Source: Eucalyptus grandis (taxonomy: Eukaryota; Streptophyta; Magnoliopsida; Myrtales; Myrtaceae). Taken from it: a stretch of 64,000 nt of DNA. The stretch's first letter is position 1. The number at the start of each line of letters is the position of its first letter. A model generated the notes under the pieces. The model did not search any database. It was given only the letters and a program-made list of their open reading frames with translations, and had not been told where the DNA came from. Of the stretch, positions 24,332 through 36,700 are shown piece after piece. The translations under genes and the position numbers were made by a program. Location: the NCBI RefSeq assembly GCF_016545825.1, contig NC_052614.1, positions 58,287,864 through 58,351,863 of the forward strand, read 5' to 3'.

Positions 24332-25009
24332 GGCTGGTCTACAAATCTATCAATATGATGATGTTTTTTTTCCCCTATCTCGGAAAAAACTAGCACAGGA
24401 CACCAACATCATGGGGATCCACTTACAACACTAGTAACTGCAGGTTTTGAACTCTCGACCTCGACGATGAAGGAGAGACTCGCAACCAACATAGCTACCT
24501 ACGGTTGGGTATTAATATGATGATGTTATATTTTGTGTACTTACAAATTTGATTCTTTCTTTGTCAAACATAATTAAAGGGTATAAATGAGGGTTATTGC
24601 AAATTTTCGCGTCTGTTTTTCGTTCGCTCTACTCTTCCGAGTTCATGGATCTTGCAAATGCACTGAAGATGACGTTATCGTTCACGCTTTGGCAACAAAT
24701 TGCCTTCTCGAATTAAACCCAAAGTAATTGATGGCGAGGAATAATGTGTCACATGAAATGAAGATTTCACTAAGATTTTTTTAGGACATAAGGTCACATC
24801 TGTCCACGTTGGGTCATTTAAACACCACCAAACTACTTTAATTTTAAAGTTTAGATAAAGCACTATCGAATTAGGTTTTGGTTATTAGGTGTCATATCAT
24901 CCCATCATAGCATCACTTAAAAAAATAAAAATAAAAAATAAAGCAGCAAAAGCGAAAGAATTAGGTATCATCACATGTAGAGTAACGTTACTTTATCAAT
25001 GAAGTGATG
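24332..25009. other. Pectinesterase 3' flank and intergenic DNA
   Basis: Presumably contains the 3' UTR. No clear canonical polyadenylation word was assigned, and no other gene is seen. Confidence 0.35.
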
Positions 25010-26388
25010 GAATTTTCTAGGAGTGAGCACCTGGACCAGCCCAACACTACTAGTCATGGTTTGATTCCCAAGGAGACCAGATCGATTATTGGTCCTAGGA
25101 TTCTTAGATCAACACTGTATATGTTTGTCTTTGGTCCTGAGAGTTCAAGATCGGTCCAACTCAGACCAATCTTGACTATATATATATTATATTATTTATA
25201 ATTTTTATATAGATAAAATCTTAAAATAAACAGTGTCAACAACATTAAATAACTCTTTAGTGATGAGTTCAGGTAATTTTATATTGTTTTTTAATAACTT
25301 AAATTTTTAATGTCTTTTAAAGCATCGATAGTCATAATTTACGAAAAATAAAAATGTTTTTGTGAGGAATCTCACGACATCTAAAAGAGCACAAACAGCT
25401 CCTTACGGCATCTTCTGACGTTTTGTACAACTTTGTTACAAGATTCACAGGAAGCTTGAAGCTCTGGTGGCAATCAATTTCAAAACAAGACCAGATTCAT
25501 TTTCTGATGTCACCAAATTTCAGCCATGCCATCACTCTCTTATACCATGTCTTTGTGGGAAAACCCGGTGATCTCATAGAGATAAAAAGAAGAGAGTTTT
25601 TCAAAAGACGATGATGTTCTCTCCAGAAGAAACATCTTGATAAGCATTATCGAATAATGCTTCAAATCTTTTATCAAGTCGGAGCAGATCCAAATCTGAA
25701 GCATGTTTTCCTTACTTCCATCCCGAAAGAACTATCCCAGATGGTTGAAAGATCGTTCTTTGGAAAACAAAGGCGAGTACAAGATATTCCCTTGGGAGAA
25801 ATACAGCATTATCTTATTTATTATCTTAGTTTTCAATTTGCCAAAATCGAAAGAAATAATTTCTCCACTCGCCACTCTCGCTCGCTCCACTCGCCACTCT
25901 CGCTCGCTTTGAGTCATTTGTGTTGCTCGATGTTCGCTTAGCTTGTTGCTTCCTACTTGACACTCGATGCTCACTTTGTTCAATGCTCACCCCACTCAAC
26001 CCTTACCACTTGCCTTTCGTAGCTAACCTCACTTGTCATCAAACTCATTGAGTCGATCCGATCTTCGGTTGCCCTTTCAAGGAGTACAAAAAATGAAATA
26101 AAAAATTATTGATTAGTGCCGACCCTGGAACTGGACCGAACCCATTGGGTCAATCCAGTCCTCAATTGCTTTTTTAAGGAGCACAAAAAATGAAATAAAA
26201 AATTATCGGTTAGTCATGAATTGATCTTGGAATCGGATAGAACCCATTGGGTAGTTCAGTCATTGGTCCCAAGCTCAATAGGGTCGATTCTCAGTCCTAA
26301 AAAATTAAAGACTAGTACTGTGCAGGTTGATCATAGGGTGAGGGGATGGATCGACCCAACCCGAATCATGCTCACCCCTAGAATTTTC
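25010..26388. mobile_element. hAT-like transposon, 1363 bp, perfect 8-bp target duplication
   Basis: GAATTTTC at 25010-25017 is repeated exactly at 26381-26388. Between them the element begins TAGGAGTGAGCA (25018) and ends TGCTCACCCCTA (26380), an 11/12 inverted repeat of the TAGGGGTGAGCA type known from plant hAT elements. GGTC/GACC words are repeated near both ends. No hAT transposase is encoded, so it would depend on a transposase supplied in trans. Its interior holds a fragment resembling a caulimovirid capsid region (25330-25870). Confidence 0.85.
25330..25870 (+). pseudogene. Endogenous caulimovirid-like (pararetrovirus) capsid fragment, broken
   Basis: Frame 1 is open except for one stop at 25612-25614. 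It contains the motif pattern seen in capsid regions of plant pararetroviruses and related integrated elements: an FTGSLKLWW block near 25441-25470, a Cys/Lys-rich stretch after the stop, and a DPNLKHVFLTSIP block near 25688-25726. Similarity fades near 25850, where unrelated simple sequence begins. No movement protein, protease or reverse transcriptase is visible nearby, so this is an isolated fragment. It lies wholly inside the hAT-like element. A Gypsy-type gag origin is the main alternative, since these gag/capsid families resemble each other. Confidence 0.5.
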
Positions 26389-26819
26389 AAGATATGCACA
26401 AAATCGTTATTTATGATATATTTCATATATGTTGAAAGCCATCGCGGTAAATTCGCTTTGATGGCCTTATAATATTATATATATAAAAATCAAAGAGAAA
26501 ATTTATGTTTTCTTGTGTTTTGTCATATTAACTTATATTAGCTTAGGACAAATTTAGAATTAACAGATGGAACATACCCTCTTATGTCGCCACATTGATA
26601 AATGAATTTGCCCGTCTATTATAATCCTTCACAGTGTTCATTACCTATCATCACAAATCATTTTCTTTGTGCAATGCATGGTAAATTCCCTTCGTCCCTA
26701 TTGGGGTAGGCATCATAGAAGTAAGGCCAACATCTATAAAACAAATCATCCAACGGATTCATCCAAGTCCTTCAAGAGCTAACGAGCAGCAAGAGCAAGC
26801 CTTTCACCTAGAAAACCCA
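26389..26819. other. Intergenic, nothing recognised
   Basis: AT-rich spacer between the hAT-like element and the decayed pectinesterase. Confidence 0.4.
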
Positions 26820-27664
26820 GAAGAACCTCACGACGATCACACTCTCTAACAGTCATTCTGGTTGCGATCATTGTCGCCTTCGCGGTCGAGATGTTGGTGC
26901 CGAAAAGGGCGCCGTGAAATCTCGAGCGGCTGCGACGGACCCACTTGGCTGCAGCCGAGCGAATCACGGCCGTCTGTGACGTGACTCAGTGTCCGGACTC
27001 GTTCGTCTTGAGCATTACTTCTCTCAGGAGCTCATCTAACATCACGAGTGATGATGATCCAGGCCAGCAGGAGATTCTCAGGCTATCTTCGGAGGTGGCA
27101 CTGAGTGAGCTAGTGAATATCTCTTGTTGGCCCACAAGGATAGTGTCCTCCCAAATCATTGGATCGTGGCACTGGCGATCCATTAGTCCATAGAGCAATC
27201 AAGGATTGTGAATTTCTCATCAATGGTGCTATCAAATCAAGTCCGCGGATCGGTTTCGTCCGTCCAAGGGAACGATGAGGAGGCAAAAGCTACTGGCATG
27301 ATGTTTAATGTAATTGACATTAGGACATGACTTAGTACTGCGACCACAGACCAAAAGAAAAGATCAATGATTTCTTGGGCGGGGCATCAAGTACGTGCAT
27401 CTTTACACTGACTCTGTTTCGATGTATTCCATTTATATCACAAATTCCATTCGGTGCTTGTACAAGACCAAGGAGGTTGACAGCAGATCGTCATTATTGT
27501 CATTGCTGATTATGAGGGGAACACGCGAATTTCATCGGAACTCACCAGCAACAGCCTGGCCGTTGTCTCCGACCTATTTGCCATATCGGGGAATCTCAAG
27601 ATCGGCTCGAACAGCTAGCGAAAGCGACTCATTTGGCGACTAAGGTGAGGCCAAATTTCCTTGG

Positions 27665-28320
27665 AGCGCACGAAGAAGTAGAATTAGGGAATTTTGAGAA
27701 GAGGGAAATTTACTATCAAAGCCTGGCATAGTGGTGGCTGGACCCGCAAAATGGGTTATCAACCCATTTCTATATGAGAAATGATTGCGTGTTAATTTTT
27801 AATCTACTATGAGAATAAAAAATTATTTTAAATCACTAATTAAATCACAAATAGTTATAAATTATTGTGAGACCCATTTCTTCAAGAATCTGTAGCTCAC
27901 AACATATGGTTAGTCTCACAGTATTTTAAGGACTATTATGCTAGCCAAACCCCTTATTCACCCATATGGGTGTTAAATGGTTTGTTATACTGAATAAAAG
28001 GGTTTAAACACAATATAAAATTATAAATGGGTTTACAACTTATTACAACTTATTTAAACTCAACCCATTTCTATAACTCTCTTTTTGGTTTCTCTTGTCT
28101 TCACTCAATTTTGTACTCGCTCATGCCATACTCTCATTTTAGTTTGGTTATGAGTTTTCATAAATTGGATTAAATATGAAAGCATTTTAACAATATAGAT
28201 CATGTCGAATCATGTATGGGTTGGATCGTCACTAGATTTGTATTGAGTGAAAATTGGTCAAAACAAATTAAATTGGTCTATTTGAGTCGGATTACTTATG
28301 AATTGACTCAGACCCGATCC
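27665..28320. repeat. AT-rich insertion with AAATGGGTT/AACCCATTT words inside the PME pseudogene
   Basis: Non-coding sequence separates the PMEI and PME blocks. It carries repeated AACCCATTTCTATA and TAAATGGGTT words reminiscent of the ends of the 2349-3610 insertion. It could be an expanded intron with a decayed repeat. Boundaries are approximate. Confidence 0.4.
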
Positions 28321-28989
28321 AAATCACTTGTTTGACTGGTCTAGTGATGGCTAAAGATGAATATGGGGACTTTGTGACAATTAGCGAGGCAGGAAGTGCA
28401 ATCCCAAAGAGGAAGAAAGAGAGGACAGTGATACATGTGAAGGAGGGAGAGTGTGTGGAGAATGTAAATTTGGGGGCAGACTGTTGGAACGTGATGATGC
28501 ATGGTGATGGCATGCGCAGGATCATTGTATCTGCCAGCAAGAGCCATGCGGAGGGGTCTCCTACTCATTCCAGTGCCAACCTTCACTAAGTGAAAGTCAA
28601 ATCCATGATCCCAATTTTACATGGTATAAGCATCAAGAAATGAATTCATTGGGTTCAATTGGTTTTTTTCCCAAGCTTACATTTATGCTTATGCATACAG
28701 GTGCTGGTGGGAGGGCATTTATAGCCAAAGACCATGGGGCTTCAGGAACCCGGCCGAGCCCGAAAAGTTCCAAACTCTAGCATTGCTATTGTCTACGGAC
28801 CAAATGATTTTCTGTCGTTGCTACGTTGACGCGTATCAGGACACTCTCTATACGTATTTGGGCCAACGGTTCTATCATGACTTCCTCGTCATGGAGACCA
28901 TAGATTTCATCTTCAAAAAGGCCATGCCGTGCTCCAAACCTGCTCCAAACCTGCAGCATCCGATAGAGATAGCTCCATGGCAGGTCAAT

Positions 28990-29285
28990 TCAATGAGATT
29001 TTGGTAAAACTATTGTCAACTATTCTAAAAGCTTAAGTTATTAGATAAATGTATAGTTTATAATTTAAATATTCTTACACTCCCTATCACGCTTAATTTA
29101 GTCTTTTTGCCTAATACTAAGACATGAAAATTTAATTAAGGAGGTAAATAAAGCCTTAAAATATTTGAATTCAGAACTTTCAGCTCTGATACTAAGTGAG
29201 ATTTTAGTAAAATCACTGTCACTTACTCTAAAAGTTTAAATTGTTAAATGAAGACGTTGTTTATTATTTAAATATTCTAACAAAT
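28990..29285. repeat. Insertion with two related blocks in the PME pseudogene
   Basis: GAGATTTTGGTAAAAC (about 28992) and GAGATTTTAGTAAAATCACT (about 29198) begin similar blocks that both end in ATTTAAATATTCT. The stretch sits between the IDFIFKKA and LGRSW parts of the coding sequence, where intact PMEs have no intron in the neighbour gene. Confidence 0.5.
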
Positions 29286-29824
29286 TCAACATCATCACCG
29301 CCGATGAAAGTCGGACCAAAATTAGACACGGGCGTCATGATCCAAAATTGCAAGATCGAGCCCTTTGACAATGTGACGGCCTAGACGTTCCTTGGCAGGT
29401 CGTGGGAGGATTACTCCACAGCCATCTTACTGCAATTAGAGATGGGTGGGATTGTGAATCCCATGGGTTGGGCCGAATGGACCCCCGATGTTGACCCACG
29501 TAATACCATATTCCACGCCGAGTATCAAAAGAGTGGGCTGGTTTCAGGCCCAACATCATAGACCAGCAAACTACAAGGTTTACTGTGGAATCTTCTATCC
29601 AGAGAAGTGTGTGGTTACCATAATTTAAGATGTTATATGATGTAAACTTGTGATATAAGTTCGAGAAATGGTAGGAGTGATTTGTATGGCAGTACTCCTT
29701 AGATGTTGGATCCTCTTAGAAGTTGGGGGATTTCATATGTCAACTTCAACACAAAGATATGGTTACCTAGCATAGAGAAACTCATTGAAAAATACACAAT
29801 AGAATCGCAACATGCACTGCTTTG

Positions 29825-30240
29825 AGAAAATCATTGCCAAAAATCCTAAATCTTGCCAGTTTTGGGCAAGGCTTGACCTCACCAAATCTGGCAAGGGTGA
29901 CTCTCATCTAGGGCTAGCAAGGTCGTCCCTTGCCGAGTCCCCTACCGATTGTAGCCTCTAGCCAATCACAAGCAATCATCGAGATTGGGTGACCAACAGA
30001 GGGAAGAGAGGAGAGAGAGAGAAAATTAAAAATATAAAATAATAAAAATTTCAAAACAAAAAAACTAAAACATTAATATAAAATGATAGACGTAAGACGG
30101 CCGGTATTAACGTCAATAATTTCCTATCAAAATTAACTTATTGGCAAAAGGTAAAAACATATAGGACACAACCGGCAAAATTGAAAAATTTATTATTGTA
30201 TTGCCACAAGTGCAATAAACTTAGGACTTTTGGGATAGGT
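29825..30240. mobile_element. Foldback element, decayed, with GGCAAGG-rich core
   Basis: The left arm (CCAAAAATCCTAAATCTTG, about 29838) and right arm (reverse complement CCCAAAAGTCCTAAGTTTATTG, about 30208-30233; quoted for comparison) form inverted ends. Between them lie a core rich in GGCAAGG/CCTTGCC words (29855-29960) and a purine tract (about 29998-30030). Confidence 0.5.
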
Positions 30241-30763
30241 CTTCTAACTACCTCTGACAATTCAAAGAAAGATACCAAACATTTCAATCGGCAGAAACGG
30301 TTCATTGCATCTTTTGTCAAAGCAAAAGAAAATTACCAGTAAACGGGTGCTAATTGCCATTTAGAGATGATGAAGCAGAGCCACAACACCATGCAACCCA
30401 GATAGAGGGGAACCCAGCCGAACAAAAAAGGAAATGAATCAGAGAGAAGAAAACGTATGCAACGATTCCATGCAGACATTCTGTAATTCCTTCTTTTCCT
30501 TTAATGCTTGGCCATAGGACATTGTACAAAGTAGAACAGGGGCAAGGCACTATACCCTTACAGAAAACACTTGGCATTTAGAACCTTTAGCTGCTGCCTA
30601 AAGAGAGAATTTTCAACATGTACATCTATCACAACAATACGCGTGGGACATGGAAGGGGGAAAGAATAGAAGAGAGAAAAGATGTATAATACAGGAAGAG
30701 AAGGGAAGGTGATGATTATTTCGAACTTACATTTTGGACATACAGAAAAGAATATGACATTTA
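30241..30763. other. 3' flank of the FAB1 gene, probably its 3' UTR
   Basis: Non-coding on both strands, directly after the FAB1 stop (minus strand). No certain poly(A) signal. The nearest AATAAA on the minus strand lies further out, near 30186. Confidence 0.4.
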
Positions 30764-33700
30764 TCAATCTAAGGTGTTCCCACCTTGGGCATTGTCCTCG
30801 CAAATGTCAGACTGCGAGCCGCTGCGGATTATTGTTTGAGGTGTCCACTGATCTGGCACCATGACAAAGTATGCAGTCATAGCTTTTCTAAAACGTTTCT
30901 TGTACATTTGAGGCGAGATCACGGTCGGAGACGCATTCTTTGGCCCGCCAAGAAAGCCTGACGTCTTCACCCAAGTCTCAAGGTGCTTATCCCATGTATA
31001 TTGCCTCATAAAATCGATAATGCCAAGAACCAGCTCGTGCCTTTCCTCATCTACTCCAACAAGTAATGAGTAGTCCATCACATCAATAGACTGCAAGAGC
31101 GTAATATCAACATTAGTAGGTCTACGAAGAGCAATTAGCCAAAAATAAGAGACCACTTACACATCAAACAGAGTGAAATCCCAATAAAAGACGGCTCAAA
31201 TAACTTAAAACTCAAAAGTCGTCGCAATTGGTTGCACTTATTCTTCTATCCATTTAGAAAAGAATGTGATCAGAAAATTTTTATTTTAACAGGAAAAATT
31301 AAAGTTGCTGCAACAAATCTGACATCAGTATAAAAATTCCACATCAAAAAAGGGGTTTCGATGTTTCCCCTGCTATGCAATTGAGTTACACTTACAGCGA
31401 GAAATGCAGTGTCATTCCAGACAGCTCTCTCAAGCAAACGCTTTGCCTTATTTCCAACAAATATCGGAGAGGTTGGCATTGCTTCGATCAAGTTCTGATC
31501 CAGTAATACTTTATTGCTCCCACTGGTATCAGGATTGTACCTTGCTCTTGAAGATCCTTTGAGGTCATAAAGGCGTGTGATGTTACGGCGAAAGAGAAGA
31601 TTTTCCATCACCAGAACATCCATCTTTGTTTCCTTCCCTCCTTTAGGGTGCTTGGAAGAAACCTATAAGAGAAATAAATAAAAGCCAAATTTAACATTAC
31701 CAACAAGGCCACAATTTTTCCACTGGTGAAAACAAAAATCAACAGAAAATAGAAAAATCTATTGGACCTTGGAAGTAAACAAAACAACATATGTATCAGT
31801 AGCAAACAATTCTGATAAATTAATTTCCAATCAATGCAAACTTCATCTAATCCTAAAATAAATAAATAAATAAACCAGCACAATGTAATGGCCAAATGTG
31901 AAATATGAGTCCACTTTAGGTACTCTAAAAAGCACAAGAAATTTTAAGTGCTTATTAAGAACAACTCCATCCCAAGGGAAACCTATAATATAGATCCAAT
32001 GATGAAGGAGAAATGGCTGTATACGTCATTTTGCTTGTTATTATTGCATATGTATTAAAATTAAAAAATAAATGTCTGCAAGCTGTTAAAATGCCGACTG
32101 CTTTCTGGGCCAACAGCAATCGTCATAAGAGAACAGTCACTATACCTGATATATGCCAACAATCTTTGCCAAGCAAGTCGGACTCCCAGAACAGATCGAC
32201 TCAGACAAATATTTAAAATAAGCAGGAGCAAATTTGATGAAAGATTCCAACTCTGTCTTTGTAACCTGTTTGATGATGAACCGGTCATCCAAGGTCTTGG
32301 CAAAAAAAACATTGCTCTTGCCACCCTGGGCACCCCATTTCTTACAACGACTAAGAGACCGTATAAAATCCAATTCCGATGGGCAACAAATCCTCCTTAA
32401 AGCCTCAAACTGCTTAGCATAATAACAAGTCACGACATACTTGGCCTTTCCTTGAGGGCCCTCATCATTGAAAGAGACTCTAACATGCAAATCCTTGGCG
32501 GACAAAAGTGGGTCCATGCTCTGAGAGCTCCTAGATCCAGATGTGGATGAGATAATCTCATCCATTGATCCAAAACCTTTAAGGCTATCCCAGGTTGCGT
32601 CATTCAGTGAATTGAGTGAGAGTAAATTTACTGAATCAAAGAGAGGCAATGAGATCGAAGAGTCCAGACCATCTTTTGATTTCTCAGAGTCAGATATCTG
32701 GGCATGATAATCTGGTGAGGTGAGTGCATAAGCTATAACACTGGTTGGTTCATCATCATAAACAGGCACAATGGTATCATTAAAACCTACTGGGAGAAAA
32801 AACCTGGCACCACTTTGCCTTTCTGACTCCCAATATGACAGGACATACATTGGATGGTATTCACCAACACCAATCTTCTGATAATAAGCAGTGTAAGTAT
32901 TAAAAGAGCTATAGATATTTGGGATACCCATTCCCACACTGGCTAGACTGTTCGAGTTTTCACCTCCCTTCGATGGGAATAAAGGGGTAGAACTCGTAGT
33001 CGGCTTTCCATTTTGCTCACTACCCTGAACATCTGACTCAGACCTTGCCTTGGCTGAAATTGAGACAGTTAAAGAACTGGTTGCAGTTGAATTGCTGTTC
33101 ACTTCAGGTGCCGTAGTCGATAGCTGACTTTCACCACTCCATGCTGCATCAAGGGATTCTGACAAGTTTGCAACTATAGGGAACTCCCCCTCTGATAAGG
33201 CCCTCTGCACTATTTTCCCAGATTCAAGGGGATCAGAATTGCCAATAGTTGCACTAGCAGAAACAGAAGTATCATTTTGCTTTTTATTGTTTAAATCCTG
33301 GTCTGAATTCTTTATTTCAAGAACTGCATTTGCCTCACCACCTTCACTGCCATTTTCAACTTGATTAAGGCTCGCATGAGGTTTTTTCTCCAGAAGAAAG
33401 GAATCACAACTGCTAAAGCCTTTAGCAGTATTAGAAAGCACTGCAGTCTCAACAAACTTCTCCACAGAAGTGACAGTTTTCTCCTTAGCAGTACTGGGTT
33501 TTTGAGTAAAGCTGTTCAAACCTCCCTGCAGACTCTTATTATTAAATCTCAATGCATGGATAAGGCATCGATCCCAAGTGTAAGAATGGAAGAGTAACTG
33601 CCTTCGCAATTTATTAATTTCAAGAATATCAATCATGGGATGGCCAACTTTCAACCCTCCAGCCAGCACTTTTCCTAGTAGGTCCTGCAGAATGAAGAAT

Positions 33701-36700
33701 TATAAACGAGACTGCATAAGGCAAAGAAAACATATGTTGAAAGAATGATAAACAAATAATAAGGAAATCTTTCTCCACAAGAGAAGCTCTTTCTAATTAT
33801 TTCTATGCCATGCAATGTAACTATAGTATAAAACAATTCTGCCTATGTGGAAAAAATGAGAAAGGACTGCAAGACTCTGATTTGATGAATAAACTTATCA
33901 TAAGGCAGACATGTCATGGCAGCCAAATCTTCAGAAGCCTAACTACCACTAGTTTATTTAGTGATCTGAATGATGCACAAGTATAACAAGAATGTAACTA
34001 GTGAAAACCCCACTATTTAAGGCGGAAATGATATTTTTCATGACTGTTGTCTTTACATTACTAGAGTTCATCATAATGATTGCTTCACAATTATTATTGA
34101 CAAATTTATACTTTGTAACTGATAATGAAAAGAGCTATAGCCTCGATCAAGCATGATCATGTTAAACATGAGTGAATAATCTCAAAATCAAAAAGAAAGA
34201 ATTTTTCATTAAGTTCTGTACACATTTTGGTTGCTAGGGCCAATCCCTCATCACTACAACATAATCCTGTGAGGGTCCCAAAATGGGCAGTACCAGATAT
34301 AATGAATTACATCAATAGTTCAAGTAGAAACCAACGTGTAGCTAAACATTTGGTCCATGCTTAAAAATATAAATATGGATCTACAGCATCAAAGATAACA
34401 AATATTGGACACGTTCTCTTGATAATGAAGTTTACCTAGTCACACATAGTGTAAATGGGCATTGTCCTCCAAGAACCAAAGGACTAAAAAAACATTCTTA
34501 ATCGAAAAGAAAAGAAAATGCTACTAAAAGAAGCAAAGAAGAAAACATAGCCTTCACCAACCAAACTCCAAGAAGTTAAGTGCCATAATGCTAACGACTT
34601 TAAAACCATCTTTAGACAGACCAAAAAATATATAAAAACTCTTATGCGAAAAGGAAAGAGGATGTTACTGCCCTCACACCACTTCACTCCAAACCTCCTC
34701 CCCCTTTTTCTCTTTCCTCCTCTCCATTGCCATGGCTACCAAGAAACAGGGGAGGAAACGCAGGAGTAAACTAAAAGAAAAAAAGAAAATAAATACCAAT
34801 CCAAATTCCATGAAGTTGACTAGTGTCAAAATACAGCAACTCTAATGTCCTCCATTATATATCAGTATTCAGTATGATATGTTTCACAGGCATACTGAAC
34901 TGATTGGAAGGTGAAAGAATTTTTAATTTGCTTCTTTTTCTATTAATTATACACATAAGTTGAAATGAACCCCACCTCAAATTCTGCTTTCCGCTTAACT
35001 AGCATCTCTTCCAATTCCTCCATTTGATTTCTTGATTCTGATGATTTATCACTGCCTTCCAGTGACATCGCAGGTGATTTCTCTGTTAGCCTTTGAAGAG
35101 CATTACGAACATCATTTAATAAGAGTACTGCTCGCTCATGAACCTATTAAACAAAAGAATGGTGTGAATACTTATCATGTCATCCATCATTAAAAAATAT
35201 TCAAGAAAAAAGGATATCCATCAGTTGCACCTCATTTGCTTCTTTTTTTATCCAATCCTGATTATCATAGTCAAACTCAATTTTTGCTGGTGGAAGATAA
35301 ACAGAATGAACATCAATGGAAGCATAGCGGAAGCAAGCAACCATTCTCCCAAAGCTGCACACGTAAGAAAATATGTCAGATAGCACTGAAGTGTGTCGTG
35401 ATGAGACTAGGTCAAGATCTATATATGCATCTGAATTATCAAAAAGAATTATGTCAGAGCAGCAGGCCCTAGAAAATACATCAGAACATTGCAACAATTA
35501 GCTGCTAGCCCTGAGTTATAAGGTACTTTATTCGTGGAGCATTGCTATAGCTTTTGGTGATGTAGCTCTTGTGCCTTGTTGCGACACGCCATTGGTGTTT
35601 GGCAAGTGATATCTGAATCTGCTATTATGAAAAACAAAATTTCATATATGCTTATATTGATTTTGACATCTTTCAGACTGGAAATGAGCTCTCCTGAATA
35701 TTTGTTGTCCATAAAAATTACTGATAGTATAAAAAATCTATTAATAGAATAGCCAATCAAACAAAAGCCTATAAAACACACTTGGGATGCTTCCCAAAGA
35801 AAAAGCACTTTCAGTGGTTCAGTCGGATTCTAATTTTAAAAGAATTGCTACACCTTTTGGGAGCAGAAGCAGCTGCCAAATAGGTCCTTAGATGCTATAA
35901 AAGTGGAATTGAATGAAGCTACCCAGGCCCCTGATCAACCCCTTTATTAAACCACAAGGAACAAATCTTCCTTTGTGAGTGCCAAGCATACACAGCTTAC
36001 CTAAAGATAAATATTACTTATCAAATCTCTCTTTAATCTAGGGCAGCGCTATTTCCACCGCATAAATGACTAAATCCACTCAATTTTCATCAAAAAGATA
36101 AAATTGCCCTCTATCTTCAATTGCAATTCAAGTTGGTGGTCCCAAATTTATTTACTTTCCTATCTTTAGTTTTTCTATATATATATGTAGGATCTGCTTA
36201 TTATATTAAAGAATTTCATATATATTTAGTTTTTGTTTATTGTAAATTTTTAAAGTATATTAAAGACACTACTTTTTTTAAAAGAAAATTAAATATTACT
36301 TCCATAAAAAAAAAAAAAAAAAATTGTCCAAAAGAGAAATTTCCAAGAAATCTAGTTCTTTTCTACATTGTTGATCAAATGTATGGATAAATTGTTAAGT
36401 AGATGAAATTTATGGATAAAGTAAAAATTTCTTTTGAAAATGCCAGTGAAATATCATTATTTTGGATTGACAAAAATTAGGGAATAAACCACCAAAAACC
36501 CTAAACTTTACCCAATGTGACAAATTTACCCCAAATTTCTTTTTGTGACACAATAAACCCCAAACTTTGGCAACGGTGACACATTTACCCCAAACCCTAT
36601 GGCTGAAGGGCATTTTCGTTTTTGGCTTAATTTTTTTTTCCTTTTTCTTTTCTTTTCTTTTTTTCCCCTTTTTCTTCTTCTCTCTTCCCTCCGCCATGAC

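Larger units (their letters stand above)
26820..29575 (+). pseudogene. Pectinesterase/inhibitor pseudogene (type with membrane anchor)
   Basis: Successive blocks in different frames reproduce a full PME precursor. A signal-anchor helix lies at about 26850-26910 (LTVILVAIIVAFAVE) and the PMEI start at 26945 onward (ERITAVCDVTQCPDSF). A DIRT-stop-LST remnant of the DLRTWLSAA motif is near 27320. A PMEI end (SLAVVSDLFAISGN) is near 27560. The PME start is at 28345-28588, followed by an apparent intron ending at 28700 at the same place as in the intact gene. Then come AFIAKDHG, AYQDTLYTY and ETIDFIFKKA (28701-28980), and finally TFLGRSWEDYS and a C-terminus at 29290-29575. Stops, frameshifts and two insertions disrupt it. 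The anchor and PMEI sequence differ from the neighbour at 21559, so it is not a simple recent copy. Confidence 0.85.

Noticed and set aside
32140..33669. A separate 509-aa single-exon gene
   Set aside because: It is the large ninth-from-start region of FAB1 up to the beginning of the kinase domain, bounded by splice sites at 33684 and 32146 (tenth exon in the model).
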